A stretch of DNA of 64,000 nt from Proteus vulgaris (GCF_033708015.1 NZ_CP137920.1:1984001-2048000); one strand, 5' to 3'. Shown: positions 1-9,140, counted from the stretch's first letter. The notes: a model not told the origin generated them from the sequence alone. Made by a program: numbers and translations.

Positions 1-165
1 CTCTAGTCCCTCTGTTAATTTAGCCAAACGAATCACTTCATCCCAAATGACTTGATCAGGTCCTGTATTAATTGCCACTTTTACTTTATGTGTATCTTCT
101 TGAGAACAAGATACAGTAAATAGTGATATTGAGGCTAGAAGTAAACCTGTAATAATCTCCTTCAT
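1..165 (-). CDS. MetQ/NlpA-type substrate-binding lipoprotein (N-terminal part)
   Basis: The minus strand reads 55 codons from an ATG at 165 to the window edge without a stop, preceded by a good ribosome site (AGAGGAAG). The start of the product is a lipoprotein signal peptide: two charged residues, a hydrophobic stretch and a Cys at residue 20 in the context FTVSC. The mature part begins KVKVAINTGPDQVIWDEV, which resembles the first beta strand of NlpA/MetQ-type periplasmic binding proteins of ABC importers (methionine and related substrates). Only the first fifth of the protein is visible, so the substrate cannot be called, and another class of binding lipoprotein remains possible. Confidence 0.6.
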   Translation of the reverse strand, partial: MKEIITGLLLASISLFTVSCSQEDTHKVKVAINTGPDQVIWDEVIRLAKLTEGLE

Positions 166-384
166 ATCTTCCTCTTAAACAGACCTCGATAAAAACAGCA
201 CCATTAATATCATTTTGATTAAGAAATATCCTAACAGTAGATTAATAACAAGGAACAAGAAATGATACAAGTACTCAATGCATATAAAGAAAGGAATATT
301 CCTTGAATTATTGCAATTCATTGTTTTGTAAGAAAAAACAAAAATACATCATAATTTGATGAGTTTTATTTATAACTTGTAGAT

Positions 385-918
385 TTATTCATTAATAATT
401 GTATTTATACAAGCATCAGAATATGCGTCTTCAATGCTAAGATAAGATAATTCAGTGACACAATAAGTTTTAAATTGCCATTTGAACTGAATTTCCTCTC
501 CTTTTTTCTTTTCTGAAATTTCATAATTAGAAAAACGAACAGGGGTAGGTTTTTGTAAATTATTCCCTATTTTTTCAGCACTTAACAACACAATCCGATC
601 TTTTTTTTCAATAAATTTAAAATCTGAAATTATGATATCAGTAGCTTTAATCTTATTGTTGTAAAGACTTAAGGCATTGGCATATATAGATGGGACAATA
701 TACACCTTTTGGTCGTTTCCCTTAATATAAACGGTCACCATATCAACAGGCGGTGAATCATTTAATGAGCGTCTAGATTTAATCACAACATCAGGAACCC
801 CATCGCCATTAAAATCGATAAGATTTACTCCATATTCTAGTTTTATATCTGCTGATGTTGAAGCAAATGGTAGTGATAAAAAAAGTAATCCTAGCCCAAG
901 ATTTACTATCTTATTCAT
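385..918 (-). CDS. exported protein of unknown function, possibly CarG/CpmJ-like
   Basis: A 177-residue protein with a Sec signal peptide (about residues 1-23, ending near ASTSA). Just after it comes an Asp-rich loop, DFNGDGVPDVVIKSRR (about residues 36-50), of the FG-GAP/EF-hand-like type that can bind calcium. The rest looks like a small beta-rich periplasmic domain with no catalytic motif I recognise. An N-terminal GVN-D-DGD-D-V pattern of this kind occurs, as I recall, in proteins annotated as carbapenem self-resistance CarG/CpmJ family in enterobacteria, but I cannot confirm that relation. It stands alone on the minus strand, more than 200 bases from either neighbour. Confidence 0.55.
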   Translation of the reverse strand: MNKIVNLGLGLLFLSLPFASTSADIKLEYGVNLIDFNGDGVPDVVIKSRRSLNDSPPVDMVTVYIKGNDQKVYIVPSIYANALSLYNNKIKATDIIISDFKFIEKKDRIVLLSAEKIGNNLQKPTPVRFSNYEISEKKKGEEIQFKWQFKTYCVTELSYLSIEDAYSDACINTIINE

Positions 919-1119
919 TGTATTGATTTCTTTTTTTGCTTATTACTTACATATCAGACTACTTTGTAGCAGTGATTAGTCAAGAGATTTTATGTTTCAA
1001 AATAATACAAAAGTTACATTTTATCATTTATAAGGTATCTTCATGAAAATCACTATATTTATTCATTATAAAAATAATCTTTTTTAAGACTTATATTTTT
1101 TAGTATGTAATATTTCTCT

Positions 1120-1497
1120 TTAATATAGAGCAATATAATTTTTAAGATCGTTAATTCTTTCTTTTGTTTTATCTTTTAAACAACTGCTATATACCATTGG
1201 TGCTAAACCGCCACCTTGATAATAATCAGCTTCATATTGACAAGAGAGATCTCTAAAATTAATCCAAACTTGCTGGGCTTGTTTTAATTGTTCTTTTCGA
1301 ATAGCGTCCAATTTGGTGTAATATTGTTGATAAATGCGGTTAAGTTCTTCGTCTTTCTGTTGAAAATCCTGATGTACACATTGATTTATTTCAGCTTGTG
1401 TTGCTGCATTTCTACAATCAAAATTATCTGCTTGTAAATGTATAGACCAAAATAGTATACCGCCAGATATTGCACTTAATAAGATAAGTTTTTTCAT
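1120..1497 (-). CDS. LprI-like (DUF1311) exported protein
   Basis: A 125-residue protein with an N-terminal signal peptide (MKKLILLSAISGGILF). The mature part carries the DUF1311/LprI pattern: an early CRNAATQAEINQC segment, a helical stretch around LNRIYQQYYTKL, then QVWINFRDLSCQYEAD and a last Cys in YSSCL. The paired cysteines suggest disulfides in the periplasm. Some members of the family inhibit lysozyme; most have no proven role. The start is taken at 1497 because GGAGG lies five bases ahead; the earlier in-frame ATG codons at 1500 and 1509 are too close to, or in front of, that site. Confidence 0.75.
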   Translation of the reverse strand: MKKLILLSAISGGILFWSIHLQADNFDCRNAATQAEINQCVHQDFQQKDEELNRIYQQYYTKLDAIRKEQLKQAQQVWINFRDLSCQYEADYYQGGGLAPMVYSSCLKDKTKERINDLKNYIALY

Positions 1498-2033
1498 CAT
1501 ATCCTCCATTTTATGATTAAAACATCATTAAAGATATTTATTCCATTTGTTTAATTTAAAAGATAAAAATAAATTCTTTATCATTTTAACAAGTTTTATT
1601 ACATAGCAATGACATGAAGATAACGAAAAACGACGCTATTTAAGGCTATCAAAATCAGACGATAAAATATTAATGTTTAATAATTATACTGATGCTTTAT
1701 TTGTAGAAAACACTTATTTAATAAGTCATTAAAAAAACAACAACTCAACATCTCTTTTATTTTAACAATTTATGCTATTTAAAAAAGATTAAGTAAAATA
1801 AAAACAGTATTCTAGTGTCATACTTTTTATATTCAATAGCTTTCATTAAGATATCTAATAAATTCAACTTAATGAGTGACTTGTTTTACCTGTTTCTATT
1901 TAAGCTATTTTTAATTATACCCGCGTAATTAATTAGACTATTTAGTCTAATTAATGCATATTATATAAATAATGCTATGAGCAGCTTGCTGAAAAATTCG
2001 CAATTCTATTCGTTATCGAGGATATTTCGATCT
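1498..2033. other. long AT-rich intergenic region
   Basis: About 530 bases between the LprI-like gene and the hydrolase. I see no convincing coding frame. It holds the perfect inverted repeat at 1928-1955 and several poly-A/T stretches that could serve as promoters of the two divergent genes. An in-frame ATG at 1977 would lengthen the hydrolase by 19 residues but has no ribosome site. Confidence 0.5.
1928..1955. promoter_or_regulatory. perfect 13-bp inverted repeat (candidate operator)
   Basis: Arms ATTAATTAGACTA and TAGTCTAATTAAT match perfectly around a TT centre. It lies about 80 bases upstream of the hydrolase start at 2034. It is AT-rich and has no U-tract, so it fits a dimer binding site better than a terminator. 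The binding protein is unknown. Confidence 0.45.
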
Positions 2034-3122
2034 ATGAAGAGATGTTTCAAATCAATTTGGTTTTATGTCGCCTTAATGGCACTTATTTTTGTGTTTATCA
2101 TAAGTAATAGCAGAGTTTCTGATTTTGAATTAGATGCGAAAAAATCAACGATCATACCAATAAGTTTTGTTTCTAGGGCAGACAAATTATCAGGAACATT
2201 GATTTTGCCTAGCAATAACGACATAAAAGCAGTCGTTATTTTGATTCATGGGGATGGAGCCCAAGATCGTTTTTCTAATGATGGATATTTACCACTGATT
2301 AATCGTTTACTTGCAGCAGGTATTGGTGTTTATACCTGGGATAAAGCAGGTGTGGGAGAAAGCCAAGGAAATTGGTTATTTCAATCTATGCAAGATAGAG
2401 CAGATGAAGCGCAAATAGCATTACAGATTATCCAAAAGAAATTTACTCATACAGATATTAAAATAGGTTATTTGGGCTTTTCACAGGCTGGATGGGTTAT
2501 CCCTATTGCAGCGGCGCAATCTAAACCTGATTTTTCTGTCATTATTGGAGGCGCTGTCAATTGGAGAGATCAAGGTGCATATTATTATCGAGTGCGCTTA
2601 AAAGCTAATAATATTGATAGTAATGAAATTAATAGAAGAGTCACTGAACAACTGCAACAAAATGATCGCGTGTTTGGCATTAATGGTAGTCATGATACGT
2701 CAGCGCAAGGAGATATGTCTGACGATCGCTTCTATTTTGTTATTCAAAACTATTTAAGTGATTCCTCTAAATATTTACCGAATATGAATGGGCGAGTACT
2801 GGCTATGTTTGGTGAACGAGACCTTAATGTTGATGCACCTGAAAATGCATGTTTGTATAAAACATTATTAGGAAATGACGCAGATAATACGGTTGCCCTA
2901 TTCCCTAACACTACTCACGGGTTGTTAAAAGCATCACTATTTAACTATCAGTTAGAAAACCAGTGGCCATGGTGGAAAAAGATACTCTTTATTTATCTCG
3001 GTCAAAAGAGTTACACCTCCGATACTCTAAATATACTCACCTTATGGATAACGGATAATAAATCAGTACCCTCTGAATATAGTGATTTTCAATGTGAAAA
3101 TACCAATTCAGAATTAAGATAA
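2034..3122 (+). CDS. membrane-anchored alpha/beta hydrolase
   Basis: An alpha/beta-hydrolase-fold protein of 362 residues. A single N-terminal membrane segment (about residues 9-25, SIWFYVALMALIFVFII) probably anchors it with the enzyme outside the cytoplasm. The fold is supported by the oxyanion-type LIHGDGAQDR segment, a WDKAGVGES motif, the nucleophile elbow GFSQAG (Ser), a late Asp in MFGERDLNVDAP and a His in NTTHGLL, which would complete the triad. This is the pattern of dienelactone-hydrolase or acyl-peptidase-like esterases; the substrate is unknown. The start at 2034 places the basic residues MKRCFK just before the membrane segment. A start at 1977 is also possible; both have weak ribosome sites. 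Confidence 0.75.
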   Translation: MKRCFKSIWFYVALMALIFVFIISNSRVSDFELDAKKSTIIPISFVSRADKLSGTLILPSNNDIKAVVILIHGDGAQDRFSNDGYLPLINRLLAAGIGVYTWDKAGVGESQGNWLFQSMQDRADEAQIALQIIQKKFTHTDIKIGYLGFSQAGWVIPIAAAQSKPDFSVIIGGAVNWRDQGAYYYRVRLKANNIDSNEINRRVTEQLQQNDRVFGINGSHDTSAQGDMSDDRFYFVIQNYLSDSSKYLPNMNGRVLAMFGERDLNVDAPENACLYKTLLGNDADNTVALFPNTTHGLLKASLFNYQLENQWPWWKKILFIYLGQKSYTSDTLNILTLWITDNKSVPSEYSDFQCENTNSELR

Positions 3123-3185
3123 AATGCAGATAACACCTAAATGACAGAGGCTCTTTATGTGTTGAAGTGTAAAATAAAAAATACA

Positions 3186-4568
3186 CTATAAATCAATCTG
3201 ATATTCAATAATCTTTCTAATTTGTATTAGCGCATCACGCAATAAATCAATGTCAATTGAAGCTAATGCAATACGAATTGCATGGGGAATATGAGGTGTT
3301 GTAGCATAAGGCTCAGCGGTTGCAACAGATATTTGTAATTGATGTAATGAAGTAACGATTTTATCGGCTCTAACTTCTTCTGGTAAAGGGATCCACAAAA
3401 AATAGGAAGTTGGATGATGAATATAGGAAAATCCTTCAAATATCTCACTCACTATTTTTTGTCTCTGCTGTGCATCTTTGCGTAATAAACGTTCTAATTT
3501 ATCAACAACCCCTTCTTTCACCCATTGGCAGATAATGGACGTCATAAGTGCGGGTGTATTCCATGTTGTGACTCTCATTGAACGCTCTAGCGATGAAATC
3601 GTATTTGTTGGAGCAACAATAAAACCAACTCTTAACCCAGACGCGATATTTTTAGAAAATCCTGAAATATAAAAGGTAATATCTGGCGCCAAGGTAACAA
3701 TTGAAGGTGGTGCTTTTTTAACTAAAAAGGCATAGGTTGCATCTTCAATAATCATAAAATGATATTTTCTTGCCAATGTAATTAATCGCTGTCGCTGTTT
3801 TAATGTTAATACCCACCCCATTGGATTATGAAGTGTGGGAATACAATAAAGTGCGCGTATGGCTCTTTTTTTACATAACTCTTCCAATTTATCTAGATCT
3901 GTTCCTGAAGGTGTTATAGGAATAGGTAATATTTCTAAATGATGAGCGAGTGCCGCTAATTTAAATCCGGGATAACTCAATGCATCTACCGCGACAACAT
4001 CTCCTGGTTTCAAAGCACTCAATAATGTAATAGCAATACCTTGTTGTGCCCCACTAGTAATAATAATATTTTCAGGTTCAACCTTGATTTCTTTATTTTT
4101 AAGATATTGAGAAATCACTATTTTGTCGTGTAGTTTCCCGCTATGGGGTTGATAGCGAAGTAATGATTCAATTTCACCCGATGTCGATAATCTTTTTAGC
4201 TCAGTGCGCAATAATTCAGCTTGAATGGGTAAAGAGGGATAATTGAAATTAAGATCCAACATATCTGTTGCCGTAGGGTTTTCTATACCATGGTTTGTTG
4301 GAAGTGATAACTCACGTACAAAAGTACCTCTTCCCGTTTCACCAATGATTAACCCCATACTTTCTAATTCGGCGTAGACACGGCTTGCTGTTGCAAGAGA
4401 CATTTTATGTTCTGCTGCTAAATGTCGATGGGTGGGTAAACGCGTGCCTGGCAATAATTTACCTGTGCGTATTTCATGCGCCAATTTATCAACTAAAGAT
4501 TTATAACGGGGCTGAACCATAGAAATTGTATCCATGACAATTATTTGATTGTCATAATTTTGACTCAT
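3186..4568 (-). CDS. MocR-type (GntR-HTH plus aminotransferase fold) regulator
   Basis: An N-terminal GntR winged helix (LVDKLAHEIRTGKLLPG and LATASRVYAELESMGLI) is fused to a fold-type I aminotransferase domain of about 370 residues. PLP-site features can be seen: the ITSGAQQG glycine loop, IPTLHNPMG, an Asp in IIEDATYAF and the Schiff-base Lys in YISGFSKNIASGLRVGF. MocR proteins use PLP or an amino-acid adduct as effector. The gene diverges from an EamA exporter, its likely target. The start is uncertain: ATG at 4568, 4535 or 4520 are all possible, none with a strong ribosome site; a start further upstream would run into the divergent gene. Expected family length is about 450-480 residues. 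Confidence 0.85.
   Translation of the reverse strand: MSQNYDNQIIVMDTISMVQPRYKSLVDKLAHEIRTGKLLPGTRLPTHRHLAAEHKMSLATASRVYAELESMGLIIGETGRGTFVRELSLPTNHGIENPTATDMLDLNFNYPSLPIQAELLRTELKRLSTSGEIESLLRYQPHSGKLHDKIVISQYLKNKEIKVEPENIIITSGAQQGIAITLLSALKPGDVVAVDALSYPGFKLAALAHHLEILPIPITPSGTDLDKLEELCKKRAIRALYCIPTLHNPMGWVLTLKQRQRLITLARKYHFMIIEDATYAFLVKKAPPSIVTLAPDITFYISGFSKNIASGLRVGFIVAPTNTISSLERSMRVTTWNTPALMTSIICQWVKEGVVDKLERLLRKDAQQRQKIVSEIFEGFSYIHHPTSYFLWIPLPEEVRADKIVTSLHQLQISVATAEPYATTPHIPHAIRIALASIDIDLLRDALIQIRKIIEYQIDL
4534..4555. promoter_or_regulatory. inverted repeat over the MocR start region
   Basis: Arms ATGACAAT and ATTGTCAT (8 bp, perfect) are separated by six bases and overlap the ATG candidate at 4533-4535. 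This could be an autoregulatory operator of the MocR protein, or an RNA hairpin hiding that start codon. If it is an operator, it would favour initiation downstream of it. Confidence 0.4.
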
Positions 4569-4697
4569 AAGATAGCACTCAGCAAGTGATATATAGATAC
4601 CATTATTCTGAATAAAATTTTCTATTTCAATTGCTATTACTAAAATGTAATTAACTGTTTTTAATGAAAATAAATCATAATAATGATGGGGCATTAT

Positions 4698-5573
4698 ATG
4701 CAAAAAATAGAACAAAAAACGCAAACTAGAGGTTGGGTAAATGGTTTTATAGGGATGTTGATTTTTAGTGGCTCTTTGCCTGCAACAAAAGCGGCTGTAT
4801 TAGGTTTTGATCCCTTATTTTTAACTGCTGCAAGAGCAACAATTGCAGGGTTATTATCTTTAATAATGTTGCTGTTATATAAAGAGAAATTACCTACATT
4901 TAAACAGTGGGTTTCATTAACCGTTGTTTCATTAGGTGTTGTTGTGGGTTTTCCATTATTAACGGCAATTGCACTACAAGAAATAACTTCAGCACACTCT
5001 CTTGTTTTTTTAGCTTTATTACCATTATCTACGGCAATTTTTGCGGTAATACGCGGTGGTGAAAAACCTCGCCCTATTTTTTGGTTTTTTTCTATTATTG
5101 GTAGCTTATTAGTGATGGGCTATGCCCTTTCTCAAGGTGGAGGATCATCAATCAGCGCAGATTTATTAATGATAGCGTCAGTGATTGTTTGTGGTTTAGG
5201 TTATGCCGAAGGTGCGACTTTAACGAAAGCATTGGGTGGGTGGCAGGTTATATGTTGGGCATTAATTGTATCTTTACCTCCCATGATTATTCTTAGCTTT
5301 ATTCTTATGCCTGAAGAGCTCGCGACAATTAGCCTTTCAGCATGGTTAGGCTTAGGTTATGTCTCGCTTTTTAGTATGTTGATTGGCTTTATATTTTGGT
5401 ATAAAGGATTATCGCAAGGCGGGATCGCAACCGTAGGACAACTCCAATTATTACAACCATTCTTTGGATTAGGTTTAGCGGCTGTATTACTTCATGAATC
5501 TGTGAATTTATTGATGTTATTCGTCACTATTGGCGTTATTTTTTGTGTTGCTGGCTCAAGAAAATATGCCTAA
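4698..5573 (+). CDS. EamA/DMT-family transporter
   Basis: A 291-residue inner-membrane protein with about ten hydrophobic segments arranged as two EamA repeats, each about 140 residues. Features typical of the family are the first helix with SGSLPATKAAV and the second repeat ending GLAAVLLHE. Proteins of this type export amino acids or other metabolites. The divergent MocR regulator suggests control by a vitamin B6- or amino-acid-related signal. The start at 4698 is preferred over 4683 because a GGGG ribosome site lies six bases ahead. Substrate unknown. Confidence 0.85.
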   Translation: MQKIEQKTQTRGWVNGFIGMLIFSGSLPATKAAVLGFDPLFLTAARATIAGLLSLIMLLLYKEKLPTFKQWVSLTVVSLGVVVGFPLLTAIALQEITSAHSLVFLALLPLSTAIFAVIRGGEKPRPIFWFFSIIGSLLVMGYALSQGGGSSISADLLMIASVIVCGLGYAEGATLTKALGGWQVICWALIVSLPPMIILSFILMPEELATISLSAWLGLGYVSLFSMLIGFIFWYKGLSQGGIATVGQLQLLQPFFGLGLAAVLLHESVNLLMLFVTIGVIFCVAGSRKYA

Positions 5574-5594
5574 TTAAAAGTTTCCTTTAAAACT

Positions 5595-5628
5595 AAAAAC
5601 ACGCTAAATAGGCTATTAGCGTGTTTTA
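5595..5628. terminator. bidirectional terminator
   Basis: A 12-bp perfect stem (AAAACACGCTAA / TTAGCGTGTTTT) with an 8-base loop. A-rich on one side and T-rich on the other, so it can work on both strands between the convergent EamA and VOC genes. It touches the VOC stop codon. Confidence 0.8.
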
Positions 5629-6012
5629 CTCTTCAATTAAATTGGCAATTTCAAGCAAGTTATTATCCGGATCACGTAAATAAACCGACATAATAGCGCC
5701 AGTTGCACCCGTTCTAGAAACAGGCCCTTCTTCTATCTTTATACCTTGCTGATTTAAATGCTCAATGACCTCTGATAACGGCGTTTGTGTTAAAAAACAC
5801 AAATCAGCTGAACCTGCAGTTGGTTTTGCTGCTTTGGGAAGGAATTCTTTTCCTACTTGATGAAGATTTATTTTTTGAGAACCAAAAGTGAGTGCTTTGC
5901 GCCCTTCTTTAAACGTAATGACGTTAAAGCCTAATACGCGGTGATAAAAATCACACGTTACCTGAATATCAGCAACAGTTAATACTAAATGATCAAGGTG
6001 TGTAATTTTCAT
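5626..6012 (-). CDS. VOC (glyoxalase/bleomycin resistance) family protein
   Basis: A 128-residue single-unit VOC protein. It shows the two beta-alpha-beta-beta-beta modules, beginning ITHLDHLVLTVAD with the metal-ligand His and ending with DPDNNLLEIAN, where the Glu is the usual C-terminal metal ligand. A middle SADLCFLT segment supplies another strand. Members are lactoylglutathione lyase-like enzymes or thiol transferases; the closest type is the short YaeR/virulence-protein group. The ATG at 6012 has GAGG six bases ahead; an adjacent TTG codon was rejected. It follows ddlA by 25 bases, so the two are probably co-transcribed. Confidence 0.8.
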   Translation of the reverse strand: MKITHLDHLVLTVADIQVTCDFYHRVLGFNVITFKEGRKALTFGSQKINLHQVGKEFLPKAAKPTAGSADLCFLTQTPLSEVIEHLNQQGIKIEEGPVSRTGATGAIMSVYLRDPDNNLLEIANLIEE

Positions 6013-6037
6013 CAAGCCCTCACTTTTTATGTATCAA

Positions 6038-7138
6038 TTAAAGTTCACACTTTGTTTTTAAAACGGCCGTTTTTCTATGGTGATCTAGCGCTAACTCAAT
6101 AAGTTTGGTAATTAATGATTGATAGCCTAAACCTGCACTTTGCCATAATTTTGGATACATACTGATATTGGTAAAACCTGGTAGTGTGTTTATTTCATTG
6201 ATCACAACGCGATTATCTTGCGTTAAAAACACATCTACACGCGCCATACCTAAGCAATTCAGAACACGGTATGCTTTTAATGCAACTTGGCGAATATGTA
6301 AACTCGTATTTTCATCCATTATAGCTGGAACAACAACTTTAGCACCATCGTCATCAATATATTTTGTGTTATAAGCATAGAAAGCATCGTTTAATACGAT
6401 TTCACCACAAGGGCTAACGTTAGGATCTTCATTACCTAAAACTGCACACTCTATTTCACGACCTACAATAGCACTTTCAACAATCACTTTAAGGTCGTAT
6501 TCAAACGCCATTTCTAATGCGGCGTTGAATTCTTCTTCATTATTAACTTTACTAATTCCTACTGAAGAGCCTAGGTTCGCAGGCTTAATAAATAAAGGAA
6601 GTCCTAATTGACGAACCATTTCGTTGTAAGGAATATCATTAATTTGATGCGCCATGATAGTAATAAATGGTGCAACCGCTAATCCTGCACCATCAAGTAG
6701 GCGTTTAGTAATATCTTTGTCCATGCAAGCTGCTGAACTCAGGATATTTGGTCCTACATAAGGCATATCAATCATATGTAATAAGCCTTGGAGTGTTCCA
6801 TCCTCACCGTATGCACCATGTACTATCGGGAATACAACATCGATTTGAGGTAACGCCTGACCATCTTCAAGTGAAATAAATTGGTTTTTTACACTACCAG
6901 GAATAATAGCAACCGCTCTTAAAGGTTTGCTTAATGAAATAGTTTTAGGATTATCGCTATTTAGTAAATAATCAGTTTCTGAATATTCATGCCACTGACC
7001 CTGTTCATTAATGCCGATTAAGCAAAGGTCGAATTTCGTTCGATCTAATTCATTAATAATATTTTTTGCTGATTGTAATGAAACTTGATGTTCTGTGGAT
7101 TTACCACCAAAAATAATAGCGACTCTTAATTTACTCAT
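6038..7138 (-). CDS. ddlA: D-alanine--D-alanine ligase (DdlA type)
   Basis: A 366-residue ATP-grasp enzyme that joins two D-alanines for peptidoglycan precursors in the cytoplasm. Visible landmarks are the N-terminal IIFGGKSTEHQVSLQSA loop, VVFPIVHGAYGEDGTLQG, the ATP-grasp core LPLFIKPANLGSSVGISKV, and the Mg-binding end VVINEINTLPGFTNISMYPKLW. The length and the long KST-EH-VS opening fit DdlA rather than the shorter DdlB of the division cluster. An AAAGG ribosome site precedes the start. The gene diverges from the MerR regulator at 7339. Confidence 0.92.
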   Translation of the reverse strand: MSKLRVAIIFGGKSTEHQVSLQSAKNIINELDRTKFDLCLIGINEQGQWHEYSETDYLLNSDNPKTISLSKPLRAVAIIPGSVKNQFISLEDGQALPQIDVVFPIVHGAYGEDGTLQGLLHMIDMPYVGPNILSSAACMDKDITKRLLDGAGLAVAPFITIMAHQINDIPYNEMVRQLGLPLFIKPANLGSSVGISKVNNEEEFNAALEMAFEYDLKVIVESAIVGREIECAVLGNEDPNVSPCGEIVLNDAFYAYNTKYIDDDGAKVVVPAIMDENTSLHIRQVALKAYRVLNCLGMARVDVFLTQDNRVVINEINTLPGFTNISMYPKLWQSAGLGYQSLITKLIELALDHHRKTAVLKTKCEL

Positions 7139-7338
7139 TTTCTAACCTTTTATAGGACAGCTATAGCGAATAGGTAGCAATATATCATGATAAAAACCCC
7201 CAATGTAGGTAGATAGTTCTTATCTGGGAAAAATTACGATAAAATGATGAAATTCTATGATTTAGCGTGTTAAAACATCACTATTTTATGTTATAGAGTT
7301 TCTATAATAGCAACTTTGCGATAAAAAAGAGTCATGCA

Positions 7339-7770
7339 ATGACTGAGATAAAACAACCGATTGAGATGGATATTACGGAAGTGGTAAAAGCGACAGGACT
7401 CGCTTCTTCAGCGATCCGTTATTATGAGAAAAAAGGGCTTATTCATTCGATCGGTCGGAAAGGACTTAAACGAGTTTATCATCGAGATGTTTTGATGCGT
7501 TTAGCGTTAATCTCTTTAGCACAACAAGCCCATTTTTCTTTAGATGAAATAGCGCAATTAAGTGTTAATCAAAAAGTACCTGAAATTAATAGAAATATGG
7601 TGCATTCAAAAATTGAAGAGATTGATACTAAAATTAGTGAATTAATTCAATTACGAGATGGATTAGAGCATATTTTATTTTGCCCTGAAAAAAATCACTT
7701 TCAGTGCAAGCATTTTCAAGATGATCTCGCATTAAGTTTAGAAAAAAATAAGAAAAGACAGCTTAAGTAA
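7339..7770 (+). CDS. MerR-family transcriptional regulator
   Basis: A 143-residue regulator with an N-terminal winged helix (DITEVVKATGLASSAIRYYEKKGLI), followed by a basic wing (GRKGLKRVYH), the second HTH-like region and a dimerisation helix (about residues 92-115, IEEIDTKISELIQLRDGLEHI). The C-terminal end has two cysteines, CPEKNHFQC, spaced ten apart, which could sense metal, thiol or redox state. It is not SoxR: the four-Cys cluster motif is absent. The MFS gene downstream has a MerR-type promoter (7838-7868), its likely target. Confidence 0.85.
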   Translation: MTEIKQPIEMDITEVVKATGLASSAIRYYEKKGLIHSIGRKGLKRVYHRDVLMRLALISLAQQAHFSLDEIAQLSVNQKVPEINRNMVHSKIEEIDTKISELIQLRDGLEHILFCPEKNHFQCKHFQDDLALSLEKNKKRQLK

Positions 7771-7837
7771 CTACCTAAAATCTATTTTTAACAGTTAAAA
7801 CAATAAATTAAAAATAAGCCTAATAAAAAAACGCCCA

Positions 7838-7868
7838 TTGACTTGAAGTCAACTTCAAGTTGTATGAT
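7838..7868 (+). promoter_or_regulatory. MerR-type promoter with 19-bp spacer and operator
   Basis: The -35 TTGACT (7838-7843) and -10 TATGAT (7863-7868) are separated by 19 bases, longer than the normal 17 and typical of MerR-activated promoters. The spacer is filled by a perfect palindrome, ACTTGAAGT-CA-ACTTCAAGT (7841-7860). This is how MerR, SoxR and CueR sites are built: the regulator twists the over-long spacer. It lies 39 bases ahead of the MFS start at 7907. Confidence 0.85.
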
Positions 7869-7906
7869 GCAAATTCTTTCTTTATTTGTATCAATGGAGA
7901 CTTTTT

Positions 7907-9082
7907 ATGCCTAAATCAGTTTGGTGGTTGGCATTTTCTTTAGCGCTTTTTATTACAGGCAACGCATTGGTTCTTTCTGTCGCCGTTATCGTTGGTGAAC
8001 AACTTGCTAAAGATCCTATTTATTCAACAGTTCCGTTATTAAGCCAATATATTGGCATTATTTCAGCCACTATTCCTATGGCCTACTTTATGATGAAATA
8101 TTCACGGAAGGCTGGCTTTATAATTGGTAATATTGCGGGTTTAGTGGGGGCTTTATTTGCTATTGCCGGAATATATTATCAGAACTTAATTTTATTTTCG
8201 GTAGGAACATTATTTACGGGTGTAGCTATTGGTACAGCACAACAATATCGATTTGCTGCCATTGAAGAAACGCCAGCTAATCTGCATGCAAAAGCAATTG
8301 GATTGGTCATGAGTGGTGGCATTATTGCGGCCATTATTGGACCAACCTTAGCCATTGCCTCTCGTCAGTTTTTTACTGATTATCCTTTTATAGGCCCTTT
8401 TCTTTCCCTCGCGGTTATTTATATTTCGGCATTTATTCTATTGTGGAAAATTCCATTAAAAAAAGTGGTTAAAGACACAACAATACATAGGGAAAAAACC
8501 AGAAGTTACTGTCAACTTTATCGCCAACCATTGTTATTTTTGGTCACAATAGTCAGTGCGTGCGGTTATGGTATTTTAGTTTATATCATGGCGGCAATCC
8601 CGTTATCAATGAAGCAAAATGGGTTTGAATTTGCCACTATTGCTTTTGTATTTCAGTGTCATATTTTAGGGATGTTTGCCCCCTCTTTTATTACAGGTCA
8701 ACTCATCCACCGATTTGGAGTAAAGACGTTCTTTTTCATTGCAATCATATTGCTCATCATCGCTCTCACCATTAATTTAACGGGAATAAGTGTCTATCAC
8801 TATTTCATCAGTTTTGTTCTTATCGGCATTTCATGGAATCTAAATTTGATTAGTTCGACACATTTATTATCCAATACTTATTTACCTCATGAGCGAGCAA
8901 AAGTACAAGGAACGAATGATTTTTTGATTTTCTTCTTTGGTGCAATAGGTAGCATTACAGGCGGTATCGCTTTTTACCTTATAGGTTGGCGTAATACTAA
9001 TCTCATCAGTATTGCCATCAGTATCATTATCTTATTAATTGCAATTAAACTACGAAAGTTTTTATCTGTTGCGACACAATAG
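7907..9082 (+). CDS. MFS exporter
   Basis: A 391-residue 12-TM major facilitator protein. Transmembrane stretches begin at residue 5 and continue to the C terminus, with a polar central loop near residues 185-200 (LKKVVKDTTIHREKTRS). An MFS motif-A-like loop is weak (MKYSRKAGF). The ATG at 7907 has GGAG eight bases ahead; an upstream in-frame TTG lies inside that region and is rejected. The MerR-type promoter just ahead suggests induction by the compound it exports, with the MerR protein at 7339 as sensor. Substrate unknown, probably a drug or other toxic compound. Confidence 0.85.
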   Translation: MPKSVWWLAFSLALFITGNALVLSVAVIVGEQLAKDPIYSTVPLLSQYIGIISATIPMAYFMMKYSRKAGFIIGNIAGLVGALFAIAGIYYQNLILFSVGTLFTGVAIGTAQQYRFAAIEETPANLHAKAIGLVMSGGIIAAIIGPTLAIASRQFFTDYPFIGPFLSLAVIYISAFILLWKIPLKKVVKDTTIHREKTRSYCQLYRQPLLFLVTIVSACGYGILVYIMAAIPLSMKQNGFEFATIAFVFQCHILGMFAPSFITGQLIHRFGVKTFFFIAIILLIIALTINLTGISVYHYFISFVLIGISWNLNLISSTHLLSNTYLPHERAKVQGTNDFLIFFFGAIGSITGGIAFYLIGWRNTNLISIAISIIILLIAIKLRKFLSVATQ

Positions 9083-9140
9083 AGTAATCCATAAATGTAC
9101 GGCAAATAGAAATCGTTCTTTATTTGTTCATTATTATCTT

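Noticed and set aside
7339-7770. Naming the MerR protein SoxR or CueR
   Set aside because: It lacks the four-Cys cluster of SoxR and the metal-loop of CueR; only two cysteines are present.
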